Shown: piece by piece, positions 49,325 to 58,682 of the stretch
How positions within the stretch are numbered: position 1 is the first letter of the stretch
Layout of the letters: every line of letters begins with the position of its first letter
Assembly: GCA_913057945.1 (NCBI GenBank)
Contig: CAJXOF010000009.1
Location: forward strand, 124,001-188,000
Length of the DNA stretch: 64,000 bases
DNA from: an uncultured Hyphomonadaceae bacterium
GTDB taxonomy: Bacteria > Pseudomonadota > Alphaproteobacteria > Caulobacterales > Hyphomonadaceae
Direction of reading: 5' to 3'
Notes under the pieces: generated by a model
Told to the model about the DNA's origin: nothing
What the model saw: the letters and a program-made list of their open reading frames with translations, nothing else
Databases searched by the model: none
Position numbers and translations under genes: made by a program

Positions 49325-50644
49325 CTAATCTTCCACATCAACCAGATGCCGCGACTGAATCAGGCAGATGATCATCGTTACAAGGAGCAGGGGCGCGACC
49401 AGAAGACCTGCACGGCTTAATCCGAGCGACAGTTCACTCGCCGCCCCGTCTGCACCGCCCAGCGTGCCGAGATAGACGATCAGACTTGGACCAAGACCGA
49501 ACCCCAGCAAGTTCATGGACAACAGATTCAAGGCCGCGAGCTTTCCGCGAAAGCGGCTCGGACTGAAGATCTGGAAGCCAATTACGGGGAGCACAGCCCA
49601 GGCTCCGCTGATCATCACAGCTACCGTCATCCAGGCCAGCAATAATGATGTATCTTCGATGCGTGGCGCAATCGGAAAAACGATGAAGGCAGCGCACGCC
49701 GCAATCAGCAAAGCGGCCGGGGGACCGGAATTCCGGTGCCTCTTCTCAATTTTCATGGCCAGCCATGGCCAGAAGAAAATGCCGAAAAGGCCCGCTGGCG
49801 CAGTTCTGAATCCAAATGCAAATCCCGCCTCTGAGGGATCAAACCCATGTTCTCGCACGAGGATTGTTGGCATCCATGTCGGCATACCCAACCCGAAGAT
49901 CGTCAACAATCCGCCGCTGAGAAGGAAAGGCACATAGAAGGCCCATTTGCTGCGCAGATAGCGGCCGAAATCTCCGATACCCGTCTGGGCTCCCTCCTTG
50001 TCTGCGGAAACGCGGCGCACAGGTTCACGGACCAGGAGAAGGAAGCAGAGGGCCAGAAGCAGGCCCGGCAAGCCGACAAATACCAAAGTGAGGCGCCAGG
50101 GCGCCATCGAAAAGGTTTCCTGCAAGGGGCCGGCTATTTTTAGGACAAGGGCTCCCACGACGAAAGACCCCGTCCCCATGATGGCCCCCACCGAGGAATA
50201 GACCGCCATCGGCGTCGCCCGCTTCTCCCGAACAAAATAATCCGCAATGAGGGATACCGCCGCCGGGGTCAGTACCGCTTCCCCGATTGCAACGCCGGCC
50301 CGGCAGATCAACAGACTCGTGAAGCCCGTGGCGAAACCCGAAGCAATCGTTGTGCAACTCCACAAAACCACCCCTGCCAGCAGGAGGCGCTTGCGCTGGT
50401 ACCTGTCGATCCAGTGGGCAAGGGGCAGACCGGCCAGGGAATACAAGATGGAAAATCCTGCCCCCATCAGCAGGCCAAGTTGCACATCGCCCAGTCCCAG
50501 GTCACGGGAGATGGGATCGGCGAGAAGTGACAGGATGAATCTGTCCACAAATGATGTCGCAAACAGTAATGTGAGCAGGATAACGGCAACCCATTTTCGC
50601 CATGGCCCCTGCCCCTCTGCCCTCGATGCTACCAGACTGCTCAT
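49325..50644 (-). CDS. MFS transporter (Spinster-like)
   Basis: The 439-residue product has 12 predicted helices, the helix 1 motif FATSFVDRFILSLLADPISR and the loop motif AHWIDRYQRKRLLLAGVV. ATG 50644 has GGAAGG upstream; the longer frame from 50704 adds a non-hydrophobic stretch. It is probably the importer for the aromatic substrate or an exporter of intermediates. It is divergent from the TetR gene, whose product may control it. Confidence 0.88.
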   Translation of the reverse strand: MSSLVASRAEGQGPWRKWVAVILLTLLFATSFVDRFILSLLADPISRDLGLGDVQLGLLMGAGFSILYSLAGLPLAHWIDRYQRKRLLLAGVVLWSCTTIASGFATGFTSLLICRAGVAIGEAVLTPAAVSLIADYFVREKRATPMAVYSSVGAIMGTGSFVVGALVLKIAGPLQETFSMAPWRLTLVFVGLPGLLLALCFLLLVREPVRRVSADKEGAQTGIGDFGRYLRSKWAFYVPFLLSGGLLTIFGLGMPTWMPTILVREHGFDPSEAGFAFGFRTAPAGLFGIFFWPWLAMKIEKRHRNSGPPAALLIAACAAFIVFPIAPRIEDTSLLLAWMTVAVMISGAWAVLPVIGFQIFSPSRFRGKLAALNLLSMNLLGFGLGPSLIVYLGTLGGADGAASELSLGLSRAGLLVAPLLLVTMIICLIQSRHLVDVED

Positions 50645-50969
50645 GCTCTTCCTTCCCGACAGATTAAAACATATGTACTCACCTGATTCACCGGTAGGCA
50701 ACACTTAGATGATATGCTGCATTTGCGAGCTTGTGGGTCCACCCATCCGGCTGGGCACTGAATTTCATGCCCTTTACAAGACCTTACCTTGGGGAAGATT
50801 TTGACAGAACACGGCACAAATGCTGCAAGAATGGGCTAAATTGCGTGATGATGTGGTTATTTGTTGAGTAGCATGTTTTAACCGTATATTGTGCGCTGCA
50901 GCATGAGAGCCGGGTTTGCAGTTCGCGTGCTGGAATGAATTGACGAGACAAGGATAAGAGGCAGAAGAT
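50645..50969. promoter_or_regulatory. Divergent MFS/TetR promoter region
   Basis: ATTAAAACATATGTACTC (50663-50680) and an inverted, one-base-gapped version at 50866-50882 flank this region. They are candidate TetR operators. No gene lies between. Confidence 0.4.
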
Positions 50970-51704
50970 ATGGCGGATTATGATGATCTGAACACGCGAA
51001 ACCGGATCAAGGTTTCTGCAAGACGGCTGTTCGCCGAGCGCGGGGTTGAGGCCGTTACTGTTCGCGAGATTGTCGCTGCATCCGGGGCCAAGAATGGCGG
51101 TTCTCTGAATTATTACTTCAAGTCGAAAGAAGGCTTGATCCTTGAATTGCTCGCAGAAATCTTCCGGGAATCAAGTGATGGCTGGCTGATCGGATTGTCC
51201 GAGCTTGAAAAGAAGGGCGGTCCAGATTGCGTTCGCGATGTGGTCGAAGTCCTTGTGCGGTGGCCCGATACGGCGACATTCACCGATCCCTCTCCCACCG
51301 CCTCCAGATTCCTCAGCAGCCTGTTGTTTACCCGCCGGCATATGGTCCGGGATTTTCTTGAACAGATGAATTTCTCGGTCTTCGCCCGCCTTCTGGCCTA
51401 TATTCAACTTCTGCAATCGGACATTCCTCCCGTCGTAATGCAGCAGAGGTTGATCTATTTTGCCTGGTACATCATGTCCTCCAAGGCGGCATATGAATCC
51501 TATCAGGCGACGGGACGTCGAAACACCATCTGGACCGAATTCGATCCGATGGAGAATCTTATTGATACGGCGAGCGCCTTGATCGAGGCGCCTTGCACCC
51601 GCGCAGAAATCACCATGGCCGGGTCCACAAACGCCAAGTCAGCCGGCGGTCGACGCAGACAATCGGCGATGCTTCAGGCCCTGGATGCTGCGCTTCCGCG
51701 ATAG
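50970..51704 (+). CDS. TetR-family transcriptional regulator
   Basis: The 244-residue product has the TetR helix-turn-helix (ARRLFAERGVEAVTVREIVA, ASGAKNGGSLNYYFKSKEGL) and an unrelated ligand domain. It ends in a short basic tail. GAGGC lies upstream of ATG 50970. It is divergent from the MFS gene and central to the catabolic island, so it may sense an acyl-CoA or aromatic intermediate. Confidence 0.92.
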   Translation: MADYDDLNTRNRIKVSARRLFAERGVEAVTVREIVAASGAKNGGSLNYYFKSKEGLILELLAEIFRESSDGWLIGLSELEKKGGPDCVRDVVEVLVRWPDTATFTDPSPTASRFLSSLLFTRRHMVRDFLEQMNFSVFARLLAYIQLLQSDIPPVVMQQRLIYFAWYIMSSKAAYESYQATGRRNTIWTEFDPMENLIDTASALIEAPCTRAEITMAGSTNAKSAGGRRRQSAMLQALDAALPR

Positions 51705-51778
51705 GGCGCACACGCCCCACTTATGAGAGGCGGCGCCTCGCGCCTCCCCGGCTGCCGCCTCTTCCATTCAAGTCACGA

Positions 51779-52792
51779 TCAAGACAATCCCGGCGAGCCC
51801 TCCGCAACCCGTACCACCGTCTTGCCAGGGCCTGGAGTCTCCAGCAGGCAGATGGCCTCGCCTGCTTTCTCGAATTCAAATACGTTTCCCAGCGGGGTGG
51901 TAATCTCCCCGTCTCGCGCCATGCGTTCCAGCCTGGCATAGGCCTGGCTCTCTTCCTCGGCAGAAAATCCTCCGGAAAACACTCCGATCGCCGAATAGTT
52001 GCGCAAGACCATGTCTTGCGCATCCAGATCCAGCCATGTGCCGCTTGCAAATCCGATCAGGGCAATTCTGGCCGCTGGCGCCAGCGTGGCGAGCGCCTGC
52101 TTGGCAGTCGATCCCCCAACCGGGTCAAAGATCACATCGATACCGTGCCCCTGCGTGGCATCCATGACCGCCTCCACCCATCCTTCCTGACGATAATCAA
52201 AAACGTGATCGGCGCCAATTGACTGACAGAAGCGGCGTTTGTCTTCCGAACTCGCAAGGGCAAAGATTTCACAGCCCAGCGCCTTTGACAGGCAGATGGC
52301 GGCTGCGCCGGAACTGCCGGCCGCCCCCAGAACCAGGATGCGTTGACCACAGGCCACGGGAACGCGCTCGATCAGGCCTGCATGAGCCGTGCGAAAACCA
52401 ATGGTAAATCCGGCAGCCGACTCATCCGTCATGGAGTCCGGAACCCGAAGGCATTTTCGCTCCTGCACAAAGGCATAGTCTGCCAACCCACCCCGCCACC
52501 AGCCATCGCCATAGAGGGTTATGCCCATCACCCGCTCCCCTGTCCTGAAAGCCGAGCCTGAAGGCACGGAGACCACCCGCCCTGAAACCTCCTGTCCGGG
52601 TTTTACAGGAGGCGTCGCGACGATCGGATACCGACCTTCCGTCATGAATTTGTCAGGCAGGCCGAGGCCACAGGCGGCGACTTTCACCAGGACTGAGCCC
52701 GGGGGGGGCTCCTCCCAAATATCGGTCCCTATTTGGAGCACGGTTTCCGGATCACCAAATCTGTCCGCCTTCCAGGCACGTCCCTTGAACAT
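51779..52792 (-). CDS. Zinc-independent quinone oxidoreductase-like MDR enzyme
   Basis: The 337-residue product is a medium-chain dehydrogenase/reductase of the quinone oxidoreductase type. It has VKVAACGLGLPDKFMTEGRY, PGQEVSGRVV, the nucleotide motif ILVLGAAGSSGAAAI and IDVIFDPVGG. The structural and catalytic zinc ligands of alcohol dehydrogenases are absent. It probably reduces an enone or quinone with NADPH. It follows the IclR gene in the same direction with a 94-bp gap. Confidence 0.88.
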   Translation of the reverse strand: MFKGRAWKADRFGDPETVLQIGTDIWEEPPPGSVLVKVAACGLGLPDKFMTEGRYPIVATPPVKPGQEVSGRVVSVPSGSAFRTGERVMGITLYGDGWWRGGLADYAFVQERKCLRVPDSMTDESAAGFTIGFRTAHAGLIERVPVACGQRILVLGAAGSSGAAAICLSKALGCEIFALASSEDKRRFCQSIGADHVFDYRQEGWVEAVMDATQGHGIDVIFDPVGGSTAKQALATLAPAARIALIGFASGTWLDLDAQDMVLRNYSAIGVFSGGFSAEEESQAYARLERMARDGEITTPLGNVFEFEKAGEAICLLETPGPGKTVVRVAEGSPGLS

Positions 52793-52886
52793 TGCTGCCC
52801 CCCAGTTTAGACGGACGTTTTAGTCCTCCGGGGCGGGAAGGCAAGTGATCTTGCACCGGAGAGTGCAACATGTCCCACAGAGCCGG

Positions 52887-53669
52887 TCAGCTTTGGCGCG
52901 GTCGCATACCGAGATTCCGGCTCAGTCTGGAAGACTGGCGGAGTAGATGACCCGTAAGATCCGGAATCCGGGCCTCAGATTTTTCCGACCAGGTCATGGA
53001 GACAGACAGGGCCGCAAGCACGTCGCCCCATTCATCGCACACAGGTACAGCCACACACATCATGTCGTCTGCAATCTCACGATCATCGATTGCCATCCCC
53101 CTTGCCCGCACTTTTGCGAGTTCTCGGCGCAGACCATCGACCTCGGTTACCGTGCGGGTCGTGGCGGATACAAAGTCACCCTCAGACAGATATTCATCAA
53201 GCTGAGTTGGGTCCAATCCCGCCAGCAACACCTTCCCAACTGCCGAACAATAGGCTTCCAGTTGCATGCCTTCCTGCGTGAAACGTGCGCTATCATCTGC
53301 TGCCCCCGGGGATTTGACCAGATAGGTCACCATCCCATCCTCCAGAACCCCAAGATGGCCCGTCAGGCCGGTTCGATGAGATAGATGTTGCACAAGGGGC
53401 CGCGCCGTGCGTGCGAGTTGGCTGTTGAAGGTCCGACCGGCCGCCAGTTTCACGGCCGTCAAGCCTATATCATACCTGCCCCGTCCGACCCTGGCGATCA
53501 TGCCCTGCCGCAGGAGTTCCGCGGCAAGCCGATGCGCCGTCGAGGTCGAGAGGCCGAGTTCGTGGCTCAAACGTGCAAATGGCGTACGTGCCCCGTCTTC
53601 AACGATGCGTTGGTACAGCGCCAGTGACCGTCCCAATGTGCAGGAATCGCGTGGAGGTGTCTCACTCAT
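52887..53669 (-). CDS. IclR-family transcriptional regulator
   Basis: The 260-residue product has the winged helix LSHELGLSTSTAHRLAAELL and RQGMIAR, and an effector domain with LEAYCSAVGKVLLAGL and VPVCDEWGDVLAALSVS. ATG 53669 has GGGAAA upstream; the longer frame to 53720 adds a hydrophobic stretch without support. It is divergent from the hydratase-dehydrogenase-aldolase operon, a common target of IclR regulators in aromatic degradation. Confidence 0.92.
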   Translation of the reverse strand: MSETPPRDSCTLGRSLALYQRIVEDGARTPFARLSHELGLSTSTAHRLAAELLRQGMIARVGRGRYDIGLTAVKLAAGRTFNSQLARTARPLVQHLSHRTGLTGHLGVLEDGMVTYLVKSPGAADDSARFTQEGMQLEAYCSAVGKVLLAGLDPTQLDEYLSEGDFVSATTRTVTEVDGLRRELAKVRARGMAIDDREIADDMMCVAVPVCDEWGDVLAALSVSMTWSEKSEARIPDLTGHLLRQSSRLSRNLGMRPRQS

Positions 53670-53777
53670 TTTCCCAAAATACAGGAAAAACACTAGGCCC
53701 ACAAATTGATTATCCCACACATCTCGAATACCGACCTAAAACAATCCAACAAGAAAATCACGGGAGAGTTTATATCA

Positions 53778-54575
53778 ATGCCAGCCCCCTATGGTAAATT
53801 GGCGAGTGAAGCTGAGCGATTAAGAACCGCCTATACATCTGGCGCGATTGCCCCCTTGCGACATGTTCTGGATCCGACGGACGCCGACACAGCTTATGCG
53901 ATCCAGCGCATAAACACCGATTACTGGGTGCAGTCCGGCCGGACCGCCATAGGCCGCAAAATCGGCTTGACCGCCAAGTCCGTACAGGCCCAGCTCGGGG
54001 TGGATCAACCGGATTACGGAGTCCTCTTCTCTGACATGCAGGTAGAGAACGGCCAACATCTTGCGCCCTCGAAATGCTTGCAGCCCAAGGCTGAGGCGGA
54101 AATCGCGCTCATACTCGGCGAAGATCTGTGTGCACCTGACACATCCCCTAAAGACGTCGCGGCAGCAACCGCCTATGCGGTTGCTGCGATCGAAATCGTG
54201 GATAGCCGGATCGCGGACTGGAAAATCACGTTTGCCGACACGGTTGCCGATAATGGCTCTTCCGGATTCTTTGTTCTCGGTACGGAAAAGCACAAGCTCG
54301 AAACCCTGGATCTTTATACGTGCGGCATGGCGCTGGAGATCAATGGCGACCTTGCCTCCCTTGGGGCCGGAGCGGCCTGCCTGGGGCATCCGCTCAACGC
54401 GGCAGCATGGTTGGCCTCGACGCTTGCAGCAAGGGGCGAAGGCCTGAAAAAGGGCGACATTCTCTTGACGGGCGCGCTCGGGCCGATGGTTGCCCTGACG
54501 CCGGGTGATCATGTCTGCGCGAAAATCGGCGGTGTTGGGAAATGTGAATTCATCTATTCGGAGGCGACAGAATGA
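53778..54575 (+). CDS. mhpD: 2-hydroxypenta-2,4-dienoate (2-keto-4-pentenoate) hydratase
   Basis: The enzyme hydrates 2-hydroxypentadienoate to 4-hydroxy-2-oxovalerate. The 265-residue product matches DmpE/TesE/MhpD, with [44 protein letters not shown] and [20 protein letters not shown] 53778 has GGGAGAG upstream. It overlaps the next gene by ATGA. The three-gene order is the standard end of meta-cleavage pathways. Confidence 0.93.
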   Translation: MPAPYGKLASEAERLRTAYTSGAIAPLRHVLDPTDADTAYAIQRINTDYWVQSGRTAIGRKIGLTAKSVQAQLGVDQPDYGVLFSDMQVENGQHLAPSKCLQPKAEAEIALILGEDLCAPDTSPKDVAAATAYAVAAIEIVDSRIADWKITFADTVADNGSSGFFVLGTEKHKLETLDLYTCGMALEINGDLASLGAGAACLGHPLNAAAWLASTLAARGEGLKKGDILLTGALGPMVALTPGDHVCAKIGGVGKCEFIYSEATE

Positions 54576-55516
54576 ACACTCAGGTGAAAGCAGCAGTCAT
54601 TGGATCGGGAAATATCGGAACCGACCTCATGATCAAGATCATCAGGAACTCCAAGATCCTGGACATGGCCGCCATGGTTGGCATCGATCCGGATTCTGAC
54701 GGTCTCGCACGTGCCAGGAGACTGGGAGTCGCGACAACGCATGAAGGTATTGACGGCCTCCAGAAGCTGGAGTGCTGGAAGGACATACAGATCGTCTTCG
54801 ACGCGACATCAGCGAACGCACACAAACACCATAATGAGATTGTCACGGGCGCGGGAAAGGTCATGATCGACCTGACTCCCGCAGCGATCGGCCCGTATGT
54901 TATCCCTGTCGTGAATGGAGACGCCCATCTGCAAGCGGACAATGTGAACATGGTCACGTGCGGGGGGCAGGCAACCATCCCGATTGTTGCGGCAGTGTCA
55001 TCGGTCTCAACGGTCCATTATGGAGAGATTGTCGCCTCGATCGCATCAAAGTCGGCGGGGCCTGGCACACGGGCGAATATTGATGAATTCACAGAGACCA
55101 CCTCCCGGGGCATCGAAACGGTGGGCGGCGCCGCCAAAGGGAAGGCCATCATCGTGCTCAATCCCGCTGAGCCACCCATGATCATGCGTGATACAGTGTT
55201 CACCCTGTCGAGCGGGGCCGATGAATCTACCATCGAGGCGGCCATTCAGTCCATGGTCGAGCGCGTCAGATCCTATGTCCCCGGCTATCGCCTCAAACAG
55301 AAGGTTCAGTTCGAACGGTTCGGCTCCAACAACAAGGTCGTGATCCCCGGACTGGGAGAATTCGAGGGCTTGAAAACCAGTGTCTTCCTCGAAGTGGAAG
55401 GGGCCGCCCATTATCTGCCCGCCTATGCCGGCAATCTTGATATCATGACCTCGGCCGGCCTTGCGACGGCAGAGAAGATCGCGCTGACGCGCTTTGCAAA
55501 GGAGCAATTGCAATGA
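54572..55516 (+). CDS. mhpF: Acylating acetaldehyde dehydrogenase
   Basis: The enzyme converts acetaldehyde, NAD and CoA to acetyl-CoA. The 314-residue protein has the NAD motif [12 protein letters not shown] and the catalytic Cys at residue 130 in [14 protein letters not shown]. It resembles MhpF/DmpF/TesF in full length. These enzymes work in a complex that channels acetaldehyde from the aldolase, and the 4-base overlaps with both neighbours fit that. Confidence 0.95.
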   Translation: MNTQVKAAVIGSGNIGTDLMIKIIRNSKILDMAAMVGIDPDSDGLARARRLGVATTHEGIDGLQKLECWKDIQIVFDATSANAHKHHNEIVTGAGKVMIDLTPAAIGPYVIPVVNGDAHLQADNVNMVTCGGQATIPIVAAVSSVSTVHYGEIVASIASKSAGPGTRANIDEFTETTSRGIETVGGAAKGKAIIVLNPAEPPMIMRDTVFTLSSGADESTIEAAIQSMVERVRSYVPGYRLKQKVQFERFGSNNKVVIPGLGEFEGLKTSVFLEVEGAAHYLPAYAGNLDIMTSAGLATAEKIALTRFAKEQLQ

Positions 55517-56544
55517 CATTCGATCCAGAAAAAGGCCGTCTTTACATTCAGGACGTCACGCTGCGGGATGGGATGCATGCCATCCGTCATCAATACGGAC
55601 TGGACCATGTTCGCCAGATTGCGCGCGCGCTTGATGAAGCTGGGGTCGATGCGATCGAAGTTGCGCATGGCGACGGGCTGAACGGATCCAGCTTCAATTA
55701 CGGATTCGGCGCCCATACGGATTGGGAGTGGATCGAGGCGGTCGCCGAAGTCGTCCAGTCGGCGCGGCTGACAACCTTGCTCCTGCCCGGCATCGGAACC
55801 ATTGAGGAACTGAAACACGCCTATTCTTCGGGCGTGCGATCCGTCAGAATTGCGACACATTGCACCGAGGCAGATATTTCAAAACAGCATATTGAAGCCG
55901 CGCGTGACCTTGGCATGGACACGGTGGGCTTCTTGATGATGAGTCACATGATTGAACCCGATCAGCTGGCGCAGCAGGCCAAGCTGATGGAGACCTATGG
56001 CGCCGAATGCGTATATGTCACCGATAGCGGCGGCGCCATGGACATGGATGACTATCGCGCCCGGCTGGTGGCCTATGATCGCGTACTTAACCCCGAAACA
56101 GAGCGCGGCGTGCATGCCCATCACAATCTTTCCCTCGGGGTTGCCAACTCGCTTGTCGCCGCACAAGCAGGCGCCATACGTGTCGATGCGTCCCTGGCAG
56201 GGATGGGGGCCGGAGCTGGCAATGCGCCTTTGGAAGTGTTCATTGCCGCCGCTGACCGGAAGGGCTGGACCCATGGCTGCGACCTGTTCAAGCTCATGGA
56301 TGCCGCCGAGGATCTTGTCCGTCCCCTGCAGGACAGACCGGTCCAAGTCGACCGCGAAACCCTGTCACTTGGATATGCTGGCGTCTATTCCTCCTTCCTG
56401 AGGCATGCTGAAAAGGCCTCGGCAGACTATGGAGTCGACACGAGAGACATACTCGTTGAACTCGGCCGCCGAAGAATGGTTGGCGGGCAAGAAGACATGA
56501 TCGTGGATGTGGCGCTCGATCTGGTGGGGTCGACCGCCCGATAG
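55513..56544 (+). CDS. mhpE: 4-hydroxy-2-oxovalerate aldolase
   Basis: The enzyme splits 4-hydroxy-2-oxovalerate to pyruvate and acetaldehyde. The 343-residue protein has the active-site [14 protein letters not shown] (R18, D19, H22), the metal-binding [16 protein letters not shown] and the C-terminal communication domain of DmpG-type aldolases. It overlaps the dehydrogenase gene and forms the channelled complex with its product. Confidence 0.95.
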   Translation: MTFDPEKGRLYIQDVTLRDGMHAIRHQYGLDHVRQIARALDEAGVDAIEVAHGDGLNGSSFNYGFGAHTDWEWIEAVAEVVQSARLTTLLLPGIGTIEELKHAYSSGVRSVRIATHCTEADISKQHIEAARDLGMDTVGFLMMSHMIEPDQLAQQAKLMETYGAECVYVTDSGGAMDMDDYRARLVAYDRVLNPETERGVHAHHNLSLGVANSLVAAQAGAIRVDASLAGMGAGAGNAPLEVFIAAADRKGWTHGCDLFKLMDAAEDLVRPLQDRPVQVDRETLSLGYAGVYSSFLRHAEKASADYGVDTRDILVELGRRRMVGGQEDMIVDVALDLVGSTAR

Positions 56545-56574
56545 CCTGGTACAGGAGGCCCTGTTGCGCCGGCG

Positions 56575-57183
56575 CTAGCCATGCTTGCGCAACAGGGCAT
56601 GCTTCAGATTGGGCAACCGGTCTGCCCCGAAATACATATCGTCTTCATCCAGAAAGAAAGTCGGGACACCGAAGACGCCTCTCGCGATCGCCTCATCCGT
56701 ATTGGCCCGCAGACCTGTCCGGACCTTGGGCGCATTGGCGCGCTCAACCAGGTGCACGCCTTCCCAGCCGAGCGAATCTGCAATCCCGGCGAGCACCGCT
56801 CGATCCGCTATATCTTGATCCTGCGACCAGTAAGCCTCGTAAACCGCGCGGATCCAGGCGACGAAGTCTCTTGCGTCATGTTCCGCCAGAACCATACTGA
56901 CCCGCATTGCGGCTGCACTGTTGACGGGGAAAATGCTTGGCGGAAAATTCACCACCTTCCCCGTATTCCTCGCCCAATCCTGTATGTCTTTGGCGTTGTA
57001 GGCCATCTTGGCAGGCACATGCTCGCGAACATGGTAGACGCTGGAATTCACCGCATTGAATATGCCCCCCACCAGAACGGGCCGCCAGATCAAGGTCTCC
57101 CCATATTCTGCAGCCAGGGGCTGCACGCCCTCAAAACCGAAATATGCCCAGGGACTTGCGCAATCCAAATAGACTTCGATCAT
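56575..57183 (-). CDS. DsbA-fold 2-hydroxychromene-2-carboxylate isomerase-like enzyme
   Basis: The 202-residue product has the kappa-class GST/DsbA-like motif DCASPWAYFGF without a CXXC pair, then VPAKMAYNAKDIQDWAR and GVFGVPTFFLDEDDMYFGA. This is the NahD family, which isomerises a cyclic hemiketal of the meta-cleavage route for naphthalene-type rings using glutathione. ATG 57183 has AGGAG upstream. Its presence hints at a fused-ring or side-chain substrate. It is divergent from the acyl-CoA dehydrogenase pair. Confidence 0.87.
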   Translation of the reverse strand: MIEVYLDCASPWAYFGFEGVQPLAAEYGETLIWRPVLVGGIFNAVNSSVYHVREHVPAKMAYNAKDIQDWARNTGKVVNFPPSIFPVNSAAAMRVSMVLAEHDARDFVAWIRAVYEAYWSQDQDIADRAVLAGIADSLGWEGVHLVERANAPKVRTGLRANTDEAIARGVFGVPTFFLDEDDMYFGADRLPNLKHALLRKHG

Positions 57184-57467
57184 GCCACTCTTCTCCTTGC
57201 CGCAAATGCTTCGTGTCAGGGCCGGATCCTCAGCCGAAGGGGATCTCATAGATAGTACTTTTGTTTTATTTTGAGAGATTACTCTAGGGGTACCCGCTTT
57301 TTTTCAACTATCTGAATTCTCTTTACGTGTTGTGTATACAGGCTTTTTCAGGATTTTTGTCGTATCGGATAATTTTTCGCCCCCCCGCATTATAGACTTA
57401 TGATCCAGTATTATTCTATAGAATCGCGATCAACAGGAATGTGACGGCCACAGGCAAGGAGACAAGT
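57184..57467. promoter_or_regulatory. Divergent isomerase/acyl-CoA dehydrogenase promoter region
   Basis: On the minus strand the sequence AATAAAACAAAAGTACTA lies around 57252-57269. A perfect 12-bp palindrome ATTCTATAGAAT is at 57413-57424, 44 bp before the dehydrogenase start. Long T and C runs occur between. Both elements are candidate regulator sites. Confidence 0.45.
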
Positions 57468-58670
57468 ATGGATTTCAATCTTCCAAGTGAGACTGACCCC
57501 AGGCGATTGGAAATCCGGGCCTGGTTCGAGGCGCACCCCGACCCAAGCTACACCCAGATTGCCGAGCGTGGCCTGGCGGCCCCCAACTGGCCGGCCCCAT
57601 GGGGGTTGAGCGCAGATCCTGAAACACAATATATCATCGAAGAGGAATTCGCCCGGGCCGGCATCATTCCCCCGTACAATATCAATGCGATTGCGGTAAA
57701 CCAGTGCGGCCAATCCCTGCTCGTCCATGGCACCGATGCCCAGAGGGAAGAATTCCTGCCGCCCGCTCTGGCCTGCGAACACATATGGTGCATGCTCTTC
57801 AGCGAACCGTCAGGCGGGTCTGATTTGGCAGCCATCCGGACCACGGCGCGTCGGGAGGGAGACCACTACATCATCAATGGGCAAAAAATTTGGACCTCAG
57901 CAGCCGACAAGGCGACTGTCGGCGTCCTAGTGGCCCGGACAGATCCTTCCCTGCCGAAGCATAAGGGGCTTAGCCAATTCCTTCTGGACATGGACACACC
58001 CGGCGTCACCGTGCGCCCCATTTACGACATGTCCGGAGAAGAAAACGAGTATAATGAGGTCTTCTTCGACGATGTCCGAATTCCCGCCGATCGCCTGCTC
58101 GGCAAGGAAGGCGATGGATGGCGTCTGGTGATGGAGCAATTGCAGACCGAGCGCTCGGCCATGACCAAGCCTGGAGCAGTATGGGGCTTCGGCCCCACGG
58201 CCCGTGAATTGATGTCCGGACTGATCGAAACAGGGAAGATCAAGGACCCGCTGGTGCGGGATGAAGCCGCTCAGCTCTTCATTGAAGGCGAAATGCTCCG
58301 CCTGCTGGTGTATCGCAATATGAGCAATCGCATCAATGGAAAGCCCGCCGGCCTGGAGGGCAATCTCGGCAAGATGATTGCCTCCCCTCACGGACAGAAA
58401 CTCAGCGATCTTGCCAAGCGGACCCAAGGCGCGGCCGGTCTGATTGAAAATCAGGACGTTCTGCCCCTGCCTGACAAGCATTATGGCCTGTTCAGCAATT
58501 GGGACTATGCGTTCTGGTTCGGTCCTGCCTCCACATTGGGGGTCGGCACACAGGAAATCCTCAAGAATACAGTTGCCGAGCACGTGCTTGGTCTTCCGCG
58601 CGACACAGACCCCACAGCAAAGGTCCCGTTCAAGGAAATCAACAAAACCAAGCTCAAAGCAGCGAGCTGA
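57468..58670 (+). CDS. Acyl-CoA dehydrogenase, first subunit
   Basis: The 400-residue flavoprotein has CMLFSEPSGGSDLAAIRTTA, GQKIWTSAADKA and the C-terminal LGVGTQEILKNTVAEHVLGL. Where MCAD-type enzymes have the catalytic Glu in YEGT, this one has GVGT, as in some side-chain dehydrogenases. ATG 57468 has AGGAGA upstream. The next gene encodes a shorter homologue 12 bp downstream, so they probably form a heterotetramer like ChsE-type steroid or bile acid enzymes. Confidence 0.92.
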   Translation: MDFNLPSETDPRRLEIRAWFEAHPDPSYTQIAERGLAAPNWPAPWGLSADPETQYIIEEEFARAGIIPPYNINAIAVNQCGQSLLVHGTDAQREEFLPPALACEHIWCMLFSEPSGGSDLAAIRTTARREGDHYIINGQKIWTSAADKATVGVLVARTDPSLPKHKGLSQFLLDMDTPGVTVRPIYDMSGEENEYNEVFFDDVRIPADRLLGKEGDGWRLVMEQLQTERSAMTKPGAVWGFGPTARELMSGLIETGKIKDPLVRDEAAQLFIEGEMLRLLVYRNMSNRINGKPAGLEGNLGKMIASPHGQKLSDLAKRTQGAAGLIENQDVLPLPDKHYGLFSNWDYAFWFGPASTLGVGTQEILKNTVAEHVLGLPRDTDPTAKVPFKEINKTKLKAAS

Positions 58671-58682
58671 TAGGAGACACTG

